This document shows, one piece after another, positions 37,401 through 56,570 of a DNA stretch of 64,000 bases (position 1 is its first letter; each line of letters starts with the position of its first letter). Position numbers and translations under genes: made by a program. A model generated the notes under the pieces. That model worked only from the letters and a program-made list of their open reading frames with translations, made no database searches and was not told the DNA's origin. The DNA is from Ptychodera flava (Eukaryota > Hemichordata > Enteropneusta > Ptychoderidae). The stretch is from positions 29,663,041 to 29,727,040 of the forward strand of contig NC_091931.1 of assembly GCF_041260155.1 (NCBI RefSeq), in the 5' to 3' direction.

Positions 37401-40400
37401 AAGCTATCCCTTTTTTTCTGCTTTGCGGAAAAGTTGAAATTGTAATTTCATATTCTGGTTTAAGCTTATTGCTGTTTTACAATACATTATAATAATATTT
37501 TTTAAATAATCATATCTAATTATTAATAATTGTTAGAAAATAATGATTATCAATTTTATATGTGTACTATGGCATTAAATGGAGACTGAGGAGGGTCATG
37601 ACTTTTCTTGCCTCACATTGGGGGAAGGTTAATATTCTTATGCAAAAGTTTGAGGAAGGGTCACCATTTTCTATGCACCCAGTTTTTGAATCGCACAAGT
37701 CCTCCCAGTTCATACTGATTGGGTTCTAGGGTCGGTTAAAGATTATTGTTACTTGAAATTTTTGGCAAAGCTACAAAGGTGGTGATCCATTTTTGTATTA
37801 TTATCACGAATAAGCAGAGTCTGACTATAGTTGCATTAGTTGATCACTTTGGAGTGGATCACTTAGGAGTGGATTTTACAAACTGTCCACAATAATAGAG
37901 GCATTACATAATACATATAGCGTAACGAAGCATTTCGACATGGTCAAAGAAGAAAACAAAAACCACTAAAATATGTCAGTAAAAATTCCCTTACAATAAA
38001 ACAATTGCAGTATTTTCTTTGTCATCGAGATGGGGTATAACATTTACGCCTTTTCATCGTATTTTCACCCCATGTTTTATCACGACACTGTTCTGAAACT
38101 CTTTACGCATTGGACTCGTATATAGTATATATTAGTTGCCACAATATCCAGAACAAATCCAAATTGGCTGAATGAGGAGCGACGATTTCGAGGGAAAAGT
38201 TCATTATTCTTTGGGCATGATTACATTGAGCCTGATAAGCTTTAAAACACAATAATATTTGTACACCTTTGCATTTAACGGATTCGTCAGCTTCCAACTG
38301 GTTGCCCTGTGTTTTTGATTGAAATGTCAGTATGAACGTTTAATGATATATAGATGGTACAGTAATACAATATGTGGATGTCACTTTTCCATAAATATTG
38401 CACAAGCAGTATCCTTATGTGTCGACACGGACACTTAACGTCGATGTTCAATACTGTTGTACAAATTTCAATCTTGTTAAACGTGTACAACATTTTCCTG
38501 TTTTGATCAGGATTCCCTGGGAGGCTGCAGAGATAACCCGTGCAAGAACGGAGCAACTTGCCACGAAATCTGTGACGGCAGTTCCCGGTACTACGAGTGT
38601 ACATGTAGCGTGAGCTACGAAGGATACGACTGTGAGACAGGTAAGATGGTAAACCGTCACCGTGACTGTAGGTGACTTACAATGCCCTGTTTGCAAGAGT
38701 GAAGAATCACGATTATAGGGATGTCCGCATACTTTGTTTCATAAGTCATACTAGTTAAAACTATCAAGTGTTGACATCCTTCTGAAGTTTCTGGAACCTT
38801 CTCGTTCATATTCCTGTTAACACAGTCTCCCATTGTCCATTTTAAATTGACTCGCCTTGCATGCGACTTCGTGGTAGTGTGAGACGTCTAAATGCGCTCA
38901 CAAAATTGTTCGAATTGTGTAATACAAATGGCAAGGAGTGCACAATCTGGCCTAACGGTGCGATCCGAGAAGGAAATCGAGAAAATTAAATTGATCTGAG
39001 CATGACCTATATAGCCGCGTCATCTTCAGAGCTGACGTCAATGCCCGCGTCAATGCCACTTTCCCAAGAGTATTTTATGCTCAGGGTGAAGGAAGCCGCG
39101 TGGACTGGTGGAAAATACGACAAGTCAAAACAAGTGAAACTGAAAAGCGTTACAGCGATGGATGAAGAGCAATAGGCTCACTTTGGACGAGGTCAAGTAG
39201 ATGCCAGCACAGGACAATGTTCTCTTAAGCTGTTTTCAGTACTGAGGATGTTCCAAGAAAGTCATAGTTCGTTTAGGATCCTGTTTTTATGTAAATTTTA
39301 TAAATACATTTTGCAGCAAAATGTTACTCGCCTAGTGTGCCATCCAATGCACATATCAGTGGATCTTACTCATGGCCGGTGGCCAGTGGTACTCAGATAC
39401 AGATACTCTGCAACGATTGGTACAACCTGGCTGGATCCAGTACGGTCACGTGTACTGCCGGATCATGGAGCGCCACGCCGTCTTGTACCAGTAAGTGGAC
39501 CAATAGACCCTTTCCCGGCGGCTACCCCACGATGCATTGCTGCCGTACTTTGAATCTCAACACGCTCGCTTGAAACAAAGTTTGTTTGTTTGCTTGCTTG
39601 TTTGTTAGTGTGTATGTGGTGTTGCATACATGTTGTCTCAAATTGTCCAGTAATATAGTTTATTGCAAGGAAACAAAAGTAAGTTACCTTGTGTTTTGAT
39701 AAGGCGACGAATATATTGGCCGGTGCAACATCAGCCATAAATGCCATAAATTAGTCATTCTAGTGAAATAGGCAATAATCATGGAACTGGTACGAGGACT
39801 ATAGCAGACTTCTTGAGTAGGCCTTGCAACTAGCACATCCAATGTTATAAACATTTCGTCGTAATATTTTGCATGTTATGGCAAAACAAAGCAGTGGTCG
39901 CTTATTATTGTGATTTCCAGGTGAAATATCAATCCCAAATTGTTCTTAAGTTATGCATGGTCACTTTTTGCAGCAAAATATTAAACGGAACAATAAATGT
40001 GACTTTTTGTAACATTTTTGGTTTTTGTTCTGTAAAACAATTATACGTTTGTTTACTCTGCTACCTTAGATATTCAAGATACAAAAGTATTAGCCTTACA
40101 AACACAAGGCATCATATACACTAATGGAATCGTTTACGACAGATGTATATCTGGACGAGATTGCAACTGTCAAGAATAAGCTTAACGTTGGACATCACAC
40201 GTATAACGGCTTGTGTTGCCATGGTAAACACTTAGTATTTCGTTGTCATACACGACATCAGGACGAAAGGAATGAAAAAATACATCAAAAGTGATACAGT
40301 TAATGGGGTTCGAAGCATCCAACTGTTAGGTAGTCTATCCATTGCTCGTCTTGCTCTCTGTAGTTTCATTTCTTCTAACACGTTTTCCTCCGCCACAGTG

Positions 40401-40862
40401 TGCAGCAGTGTTGCCGCGGGCTGCCAAAACTATAACATACCCAATTCCCAGATCACGGCCAGCAGCAACTACAACGGGAACTACATGTCGTACCAAGGTC
40501 GTCTATACTATCAGGGTGGTAGGTCCTGGTCTTGGTGCTCGAGGCATAATTCTGTCGGACAGTGGCTACAGGTCGACATTGGCTCAGCCAGAATGGTTAC
40601 ACAGGTGGCAACGCAGGTAAGAGCGACTGTAATAACGGCATCTGGTTGTTTGTTGCAACATATGAAAACTTTCCACTATTGTAATTAAAACACTGTAAAT
40701 ACTTGTTACCATCTCGATTTCAGTGTGGTTTGACCTTTTGGCATTTAGTTTGATCTAAAACTAGATTTTGAACTTTTTTGACCGCACAGCACGTGTAATA
40801 AGCAATTTACCTCTCTATAGTTTGATTTTATGGCATTGGTAGACTAACAGTCTCCCTCCCTC

Positions 40863-40905
<43 letters not shown>

Positions 40906-41528
40906 CTAGGGAAGAGGCGATGCAAACCAATGGGTCACGTCTTACAAGTTATACCACTATTACCCTAATGGTTGGACTTACGTAAAAGAAGACAACGGCC
41001 ATGACAAGGTCTGTCATCATGATTAAGGATAATCTACTCGAATCAATAATCCAATCCAATAGTTGGAGTTAAAATGGAGTGAATTTCATTCCTATAATTG
41101 TAGAGGTTAACTGTTTATGAAGATCATAAAATATTACAAATTGGGCATGAAAATATCGAGATTGAATATTTGATGATAAGATGGTCGTTCCGGGCAAAAG
41201 CTAGAAGATGGTCTTGTCTTTTGTGCTCTAGTACTTACTGCCTTTAAACCATCTTGATCAGGATTGCATACATGTTATCGACCATATATACCAGCTAGCG
41301 CTCCAAAGCCCAAAGCCAGTGACAAGGGATCTTTGCCGCAAAATAACGTTACTAATTTTGTCACGTAATGTCATATTTCAGGTCTTCTCCGCCAACTGGG
41401 ACAGGAATACTGTAGTTTACCAAACCTTGGGAACGAAGTCATACGTTGCTCGTTATACACGGTTTGTAGTTCAAGGGTGGTACGGCCACATGTCGATGAG
41501 AGTCGAGATGTATGCTTGTACTGGATAG
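34393..41528 (+). CDS. PAN-EGF-CCP-F5/8C secreted protein, array copy 3
   Basis: Exons 34393-34743, 38511-38640, 39317-39490, 40399-40616, 40910-41008, 41382-41528 sum to 1119 nt, 372 residues, no internal stop. The signal peptide is about 1-18 (LVTCVTIAACLIWSAIG). PAN/Apple runs to about 117 with cysteines in LSC, GEC, TKC, DAC, RIC. EGF (118-160) has GGC, PC, ATC, an extra EIC, then YEC-TC and YDC. CCP (161-218) has KC, ILC, VTC, PSC. F5/8C (219-372) shows [28 protein letters not shown] and FVVQGWYGH, ending ACTG. Junction phases 0, 1, 1, 0, 0 all agree. Exon 5's acceptor follows a TGTC microsatellite instead of the CT run in the sister copies. It is likely an extracellular glycan- or matrix-binding adhesion protein (inference from domains). 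Confidence 0.9.
37221..37330 (-). mobile_element. tRNA-headed SINE insertion with 14-bp target duplication
   Basis: On the minus strand the insert carries an A-box-like TTAGCCGAGTGGTTC and a B-box GGGTTCGAATCC, the two internal RNA polymerase III promoter blocks of a tRNA. It is flanked by exact repeats TTCAATAGCTAGAT at 37207-37220 and 37331-37344. The space between A and B boxes fits a class II tRNA (Leu/Ser type), but the flanks do not form a good acceptor stem, so a SINE fits better than a working tRNA gene. It lies in intron 1 of array copy 3. Confidence 0.7.
40862..40904. repeat. (TGTC)n microsatellite forming a splice polypyrimidine tract
   Basis: TGTC repeats immediately before TATCTCTAG, the acceptor of exon 5 in array copy 3. 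It takes the place of the CT run in copies 1, 2 and 4. Confidence 0.9.
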
Positions 41529-41893
41529 ACATGTTGAAGCTCTGGGGAGGAAGAGGCAGCCTTAACAATCACTGGAACCATTGACTGAATGCATCCGTTG
41601 AGAGTAAAGTAATACGACCATTTGGAGAACACTGTCAGGCGTCCACTTGACAGTGACTGACTTTCACTTTGTACACTGAACTTTGGATTGGATTTTATTT
41701 TGTCTCATCCAATGAAGGAATAGAAAGGTATAAAGGTATTTACACAGAAATCGTCTACCTGTCCGTAGATTACAAGAAGCATGAAATTTAAGAAATAGAT
41801 GATATTACTTTGTACTTGAATTAATTATTTGCTCTGTTTTAGCACTCTCTGCTTTTTGCATCGAGAAATGTAATTTCCAAAGAAGGGCATCTG

Positions 41894-41988
<95 letters not shown>

Positions 41989-41990
41989 CA
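41894..41990. repeat. (AT)n microsatellite
   Basis: AT run downstream of array copy 3, positionally matching the run after copy 2. Confidence 0.95.
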
Positions 41991-42572
41991 TACATAAATT
42001 CAGTCAATGTTGTTTTTAATTTGAATGAGACAGACATCGTACCGCATTGTGTATTTCTATATCTTTTTGTATTATATCACAAAGTACATGTGTTATTTTC
42101 ATCGACACAATTCACTGTTCACACTTTGCAATCTTGTTGTTTACAAATGAATTTTTGTTCGGTCTAAAAGCGAGTTGTCAACACATGAAGATTGTGCTCA
42201 CCCGTTTAATACTAGGACTTTCGACATGATTTTGAGAGCAGAACAATAAGGCGATTTTGACAGATAGAACAAAGATATTCGTATATAGATCTTAAGTTAC
42301 AGTTAAGAGTACCGGTTCCGTGAGATGAATGCTCGCAGGAATATGGCTTCCCTAGCTGTGGCAAGAAAAATAAAGTTACATTCAAATGCCGAACGCCCCT
42401 GTATTCACCCCTGTCAACTGCTAGTTGTTTGTTCCTAAACTTTACACAAAAGTGTATCATGTCTAGCTGGTTCAGTAGGAGCTATAGTTTTCAGCAGATC
42501 TTTTGGTGTACAACTTCATATTTGACCCATTTGTAAAAGTTATTTAAAATTTGTAAACTTTAAGTACTGTAT

Positions 42573-42847
42573 CGCTCCACCGAGGCACAGTGGAGACGAA
42601 CGGGGTCGATTTCTTTATAAATATCATTAATTATTCAAAGTCTATGACATGTATGAAAAGGTGGACTCCTTTGTAATATCTTTTTATTGATCACACTGTG
42701 TGACCTACGTCATACAAGGATTCTACTGTGTTGTCTTCTTGTTGGATAAAGCTAGTTTGGTTATCACTTGAAGATTGCTCAGAAAGCTTGCAATCGGTGT
42801 AATTTGCTCCGACCAAACATCCACAGCAGGTTACTGGCTATGCAAGT
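42573..42847 (+). promoter_or_regulatory. Conserved 5' block of array copy 4
   Basis: Closest to the block before copy 3, with the same CTCCACCGAGGCACAG, ATCATTAATTATTCAAA and CCTACGTCAT motifs. It is a candidate promoter and 5' UTR region. Confidence 0.3.
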
Positions 42848-51729
<8,882 letters not shown>

Positions 51730-51819
51730 ACATGTTGAAACACTGAGAGGAAGAGGCAGCCTTAACAATCACTGGAACCTCTGCATCCATAGAGAGTACT
51801 ATGACCCTTTGCTGAACAC

Positions 51820-51873
51820 TGCCTGGCGTCCACTTGATTGTGACTGTGCCTGGCGTCCACTTGATTGTGACTG
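51820..51873. repeat. 27-bp direct tandem duplication
   Basis: Two adjacent copies of TGCCTGGCGTCCACTTGATT plus seven more bases, in the 3' flank of array copy 4. Copies 2 and 3 have a single diverged version. Confidence 0.9.
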
Positions 51874-52019
51874 ACTCGTACTTCTAACACTGAACCTTGA
51901 ATTGAAACCTGAGTCTTAATCCAATGAAGGAATAGAAAGGTGTTCATGTGGAAATTGTCTACCTGTATATAATTTGAATTAGACGGGCACCTTACTGAAA
52001 TGTGTAATCCAACATCCGT

Positions 52020-52260
52020 TTTTTGATATTATATCACAAAGCACAATATTATGTTAGTTTTTCCAACACAATTCACTGTGTACCCTTTGCAATCTTGATG
52101 TTGACGAATGAATTCTAGTTCGGATTAAAAGTGAGTTGTTAGCACAAGTAGATCGTGTTGACACGTTGGATACTGGGTTTTTCGGCATGGTTTAGAGGGA
52201 TGTACAAGAAGGCGGTTTGACAGATAGAACACAGATATTCGTAGATACACCGAACATTTT
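52020..52260 (+). pseudogene. Truncated fifth array unit (5' flank only)
   Basis: Aligns with 42065-42290 and 33690-33890, which precede the PAN exons of copies 4 and 3. Shared pieces include CACAATTCACTGTG, AAAAGTGAGTTGT and TTTGACAGATAGAACA. Similarity ends near 52260, about 550 bp before a PAN exon would be expected, and no PAN, EGF, CCP or F5/8C exon follows in the window. It marks the end of the duplicated array. Confidence 0.6.
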
Positions 52261-52608
52261 AGTTAACAAAGATTTAATCTTACAGTTGACAGAGAATTAA
52301 TCATTTTCGTCAATGCCATGATCCAAAGCACTGCTGGATATATTGCTTGTATTAAAACTGTAATCCTATTTAGATGCGGAGAAAGTAATATTAAAGATTT
52401 TTCAAAACCCTCGCACTAACTTGAAAGTAACGATGATAAGGCAATAAATACTACAACATTGGTAAACGACCAGCAGCAAATAAAATAATATATTAACGAT
52501 GGGTTGAAACAACCAATGTCAATTGATGTTAAAAGAAATGTATCAGTAACTTCGAGCTCTTAGTGTTTTTTTGTGTGTTTGTGAGAAGAAAGAGCACATT
52601 TTGCTCCA

Positions 52609-52788
52609 TCATTTTCACAACCTGCGTACTTTGCAGACGGTTCACTGGCATTGTACACAAGAAATGCGCGGCCTGAGAAGGCTGCCACTTGTTTGGAAGA
52701 CCTGAAATCAATCTTAAGAAATAGACTTGGTAACAACATGCTACAAGGCACAACGAATGTCGCCCTCAAAGGTGTTTTTATTTTATGA
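52609..52788 (+). mobile_element. Possible LINE reverse transcriptase remnant
   Basis: A 59-codon open frame contains YFADGSLALYTRN, then PEKAATCLEDLKSI and RLGNNML. This resembles the catalytic YADD block and the following helix of LINE reverse transcriptases, in which FADDTALY is followed by a CL..DL..I..W stretch. The second Asp of the YADD motif is not in place, so it would be inactive. Coding similarity fades downstream, though MAIGKQLAL could continue it. The assignment rests on motif resemblance only. Confidence 0.4.
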
Positions 52789-53429
52789 CCATGGCTATTG
52801 GAAAGCAGCTGGCCCTGAAGAGGTCAAATAGCTCAATCCCGACCCAACACGGTCAACGTATCACAGAGGAATACAGCACAGATAGCAGAATTGGTAATGG
52901 TGCGACATGATCCAGTTGAAACTACTGATCACATACCAGAGAGGTAAAGCAGATTGCCCCACAAAAGTAGTTCATGATCTACGGCATTCTGATATGAGAC
53001 AACAGCTGCGACTCTTGAAGACATTTCGTACCATTCTTCTGACTGTAGCGCGTTTTCTATTTCTTCGGCCTTTTAGAAAGTCTGGTATTCAGTGTGTAAT
53101 CGTGGCAGGTACCTATACATAGATTTTGCTGTTCTTAATGACATGCAAAAGAAGTCTTTTCAAATATTCAAGGTAAAAGAATGCGTGAAGTTTATCTGAA
53201 ATTCGTTAAATGTTCAAATTTTTCACTCTGCCAGTTGCACGTTGACTATTATTTCTTTGTCGCCCATGCACTTTTGAGAACCCAGAGAAGTGACCGTCAA
53301 CCATTGCATATGTTGTTGTGTAACTACTAGCAGAAAACTGTACAATGGCATCAAAAACTTTACTCTGCACGATAAGTTTTATTCTGGAAATTTACGCGAT
53401 GTAAAACACTTTTGCCAAGATTTTCCAGA

Positions 53430-53441
53430 TAGATAGATAGG

Positions 53442-53484
<43 letters not shown>

Positions 53485-53575
53485 GTAGATAGATAGGTAC
53501 ACATACATACATACATACATACATACATACATACATACATACATACATACATACATACATACATACATACATACA

Positions 53576-53604
<29 letters not shown>
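53430..53604. repeat. (GATA)n-(CATA)n microsatellite
   Basis: GATA/GGTA repeats to about 53497, then CATA repeats to 53604. All the MYVC- or SIYL-type open frames here are repeat artefacts. Confidence 0.95.
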
Positions 53605-53606
<2 letters not shown>

Positions 53607-54425
53607 CAGTGTGATGATACATTTGATGATATATTTGATGATATATTTATGTAATACTGGAAGTGTATCAATATATAAGTTGTGTAAATAAATATATAAA
53701 CTTCGACAACAAGCGCCTGATAATTAGCTTACTTTATCGGTTCACGGTCTGCGATTTACTTCGCATAAAATTATATCACTTTCACGGATTTTAAGTGCGT
53801 ATTAAAATTATAGTTTTGAGTTATCTGAAACCACTTTTTTGTTCGCCACTCTGTCTGTCCCGAGTGAACAACAATGTGCGCTGGTTTTTGAAGCAGTACT
53901 AGTCGCAAGAGGGCGTAAGACTAACACTTGCGACCATTTTTGCCAACCGAGTAATATTGTACTTTTCGGTATTTGTTTATATACAGCCTAAGTCATTTTC
54001 AAGTTTTGCTAGGTTAACCGTGTTGTTACGGGTCCTTCATATGAATGTGCTTTTAATTATACAGACGTGGTTGACCAATATGGCGACGAACAAGCCTATT
54101 ATCTCCAGATCTCTTCATAGCCTGCGCCTGTACATGGAGATCAAGTCAATATTTTGTATTAAGTCATTGTGGCGGGAAGGTCATGGCGTATAAATTTCTG
54201 GTTCACGTAGCGTGACGTGGAACCAACATATCTCATTGACTGAGACATACTTACACGCTTTTGGCAGATATCTGCAACATTGGAAACATGAGATACATGT
54301 AGACATTTTATCAGAGAGCTAACAAAACAAAATTTCTGAATGTACACCTTTAACCGAGGAAATAATGAAATTTTCATCAAGTTTCAAGTTTTGGGATAAT
54401 AATATCTTATATGTGCACATGAAGG

Positions 54426-54713
54426 TGTATGTATGTATGTATGTATGTATGTATGTATGTATGTATGTATGTATGTATGTATGTATGTATGTATGTATGT
54501 ATGTATGCATGCATGCATGCATGCATGCATGCATGCATGCATGCATGCATGTATGTATGTATGTATGTATGATTGTATGTATGTATGTGTGTATGTATGT
54601 ATGTATGTGTGCGTGCGTGCGTGCGTGCGTGCGTATGTATGTATGTATGTATGTATGTATGTATGTATGTATGTATGTATGTATGTATGTATGTATGTAT
54701 GTATGTATGTATG

Positions 54714-54803
<90 letters not shown>
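54426..54803. repeat. Compound (GTAT)n-(GCAT)n-(GTGC)n-(AT)n microsatellite
   Basis: About 378 bp of tetranucleotide units changing from GTAT to GCAT, back to GTAT, to GTGC, to GTAT, then pure AT. It ends 22 bp beyond the last stop codon of the GPCR reading frame and would lie in its 3' UTR. Confidence 0.95.
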
Positions 54804-54804
<1 letters not shown>

Positions 54805-54824
54805 GTACAGAGATACTTATGAAT

Positions 54825-56425
54825 TCAAGAAGTGGTATCGTCAGAATTCTGTTCTGTAACAATCGTTACAGCTATTGCAGGCGTTGTCGGTGCAGAGGTA
54901 TCATTAACTTGTTTCTGTCCATATGACTGAATGGAACTTTGCTTTTGATCTCTGCATTTAGTTCTCGGTTTCAGGTTAATAGTCATCGGCTGTGTCCTTA
55001 AAACCCGAACATCGACATTCGACTCCGATCGCGATCTTTTCCGTTTTGGTCGTGGGGAGTTATACTTTTCCGACTCTTCGCTTTGTTCATAGAACACATT
55101 GCTGGGTACCATGTTTGATTGCATGCACAAACAGCTCGCCGTCAGACTCTCATCCGCAAGGAGGTTGTTTGCCTGAAAAACTGATGACGATCCCAAGTCT
55201 GACCTCTCAACTGTCCTTGGGCGTCTCTCCTCGCATTCCCCTACACCGTACGCTGGCTTCGGAACGTCAAGAAATTGGCCCGTCGTTGTGAACCTGGGTG
55301 TTCTCCATGCCATAGCTTCTGTTTTGTATCCTGGCAGCGATCCTGATCGCGTAACCCGCGATCTCTTCGTAACGTCGTCGCCCTGTCCAAGCTCTGACTC
55401 GTGCTACCCGCACTGAAAGACGACACCCCGCCAATGCTCGGTACGCGAGTGGACCGGGTCCGACAATCGCTAGTCAGTGATGACGCCGTAGAACTTGACC
55501 GCGACCTCCACGTCGGAATGTTCGCAGCACTCATTCGCCGGCTTATTGTCTCGATTTCTTCCACTCGGTTGGTTCTTAGGTGTTTGCGGAGTAGCTTGCA
55601 ACAGAGTCGTCCAATGGCCGAGCGAAATTTCCGATTCGCAAAGCCGTAAATGAGAGGGTTCAGAGATGATGACATCACGGCCATCCACGTAGCTATCGTA
55701 GCGGCCGAAGCATTCCCCGTACCGCCAGCGTCCTGCATAAGCTTCGCTATCATATGGTAAATGTTAACGAGAACATACGGCATCCAACAGATAAGGAAAA
55801 CAGATATCACGAGACACAAGCGTCGTGTGGCTCTAGACTTCGATCGAAAAAGAGAGCTGGTGTTTTGGTCGATCGCACCGGTACCCATACTTGTAACGGA
55901 CATGTTATCATTTCCCTCCGTTGCATTTGTGATGTCATCAGACGTTGGGGTGATGATGTTATCCCTGGCGGACGCCGCTGAGGTTCCTCCGGCGGAGGGC
56001 GCCGGGGGGAGACTGTGTCGACTTCCTCCCAATTGGATGTGCACATCACTTATTCTTCGGGCGTGTTGCCTAGCAACCCGCAGTATCCTCCCATAGCAAA
56101 CCAGTAAGACGATGATAGGAAAGACAAAACAGGTGGCGAGGATGAAGAGTGTAAAACTCGGGCTAACGGTCCAGTCAACGGAGCATGCAAATCTGGCTGG
56201 AATGTAATCGTACCTACCCCAGCCAAATACCGGGCAACAGCTGCAGACCAAAGCTTGTAGCCAGGTCCAGACCAGTATGGCGATGGCTCGGCGTCGATGC
56301 TCCGACGAGGCGTAATACAGGCAGTTGATGATGGCGGAGTAGCGATCCATCGCTATGGCAACCAGCGAGATGACGGAATTGATAAAGCATAACACCGTCA
56401 AGAAAGCAAGTATTTGACAGCAGAT
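54825..56425 (-). CDS. Rhodopsin-class GPCR, 3' exon (TM3-TM7 and tail), partial
   Basis: The exon begins after the acceptor TTACATTTCAG at 56425 and opens with ICCQILAF, whose second Cys is the TM3 cysteine 25 residues before the Arg of DRY. TM3 ends [12 protein letters not shown]4 has WTWLQAL, TM5 is [16 protein letters not shown]6 has LICWMPY (CWxP) and TM7 has NPLIYGF (NPxxY). All class A landmarks are present, with a long Ser/Thr-rich third loop. The first frame continues to a stop at 55241 (394 residues). A second minus-strand frame, open from 55403 to 54825, reads as a convincing tail ([18 protein letters not shown], later [12 protein letters not shown]), so a one-base shift near 55.25-55.40 kb may separate the two. 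The exon for TM1-TM2 was not found. GPR161-like orphan receptors are a loose match (RVARQHAR after TM5); the subfamily is unproven. Confidence 0.8.
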
Positions 56426-56570
56426 CTGAAATGTAAAAACAAGAAAGAGTGAAAAGGAGATCTCGAACACAAAGTCATATGGTATGTTTCTCTCAAGGAG
56501 CGCGCAGTCATCATTGCCGGGATGGGCTGGCAAAATCCATCGGGGGGGGGGGGGGGGAGGGGAGTTCATC

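Larger units (their letters stand above)
41529..42847. other. Intergenic spacer between array copies 3 and 4
   Basis: Conserved 3' flank after the stop, a long AT run at about 41894-41990, then the shared 5' flank of the array units from about 42060. No separate gene was seen. Confidence 0.6.
52790..54824. other. Intergenic spacer before the GPCR gene
   Basis: No supported exon. The region is dominated by tetranucleotide microsatellites at 53430-53604 and 54426-54803 with AT-rich unique sequence between them. Confidence 0.5.

Noticed and set aside
54365-54862. Long open frames on both strands encoding MYVC or HTYI repeats
   Set aside because: They are translations of the tetranucleotide microsatellite and have no codon or domain support.
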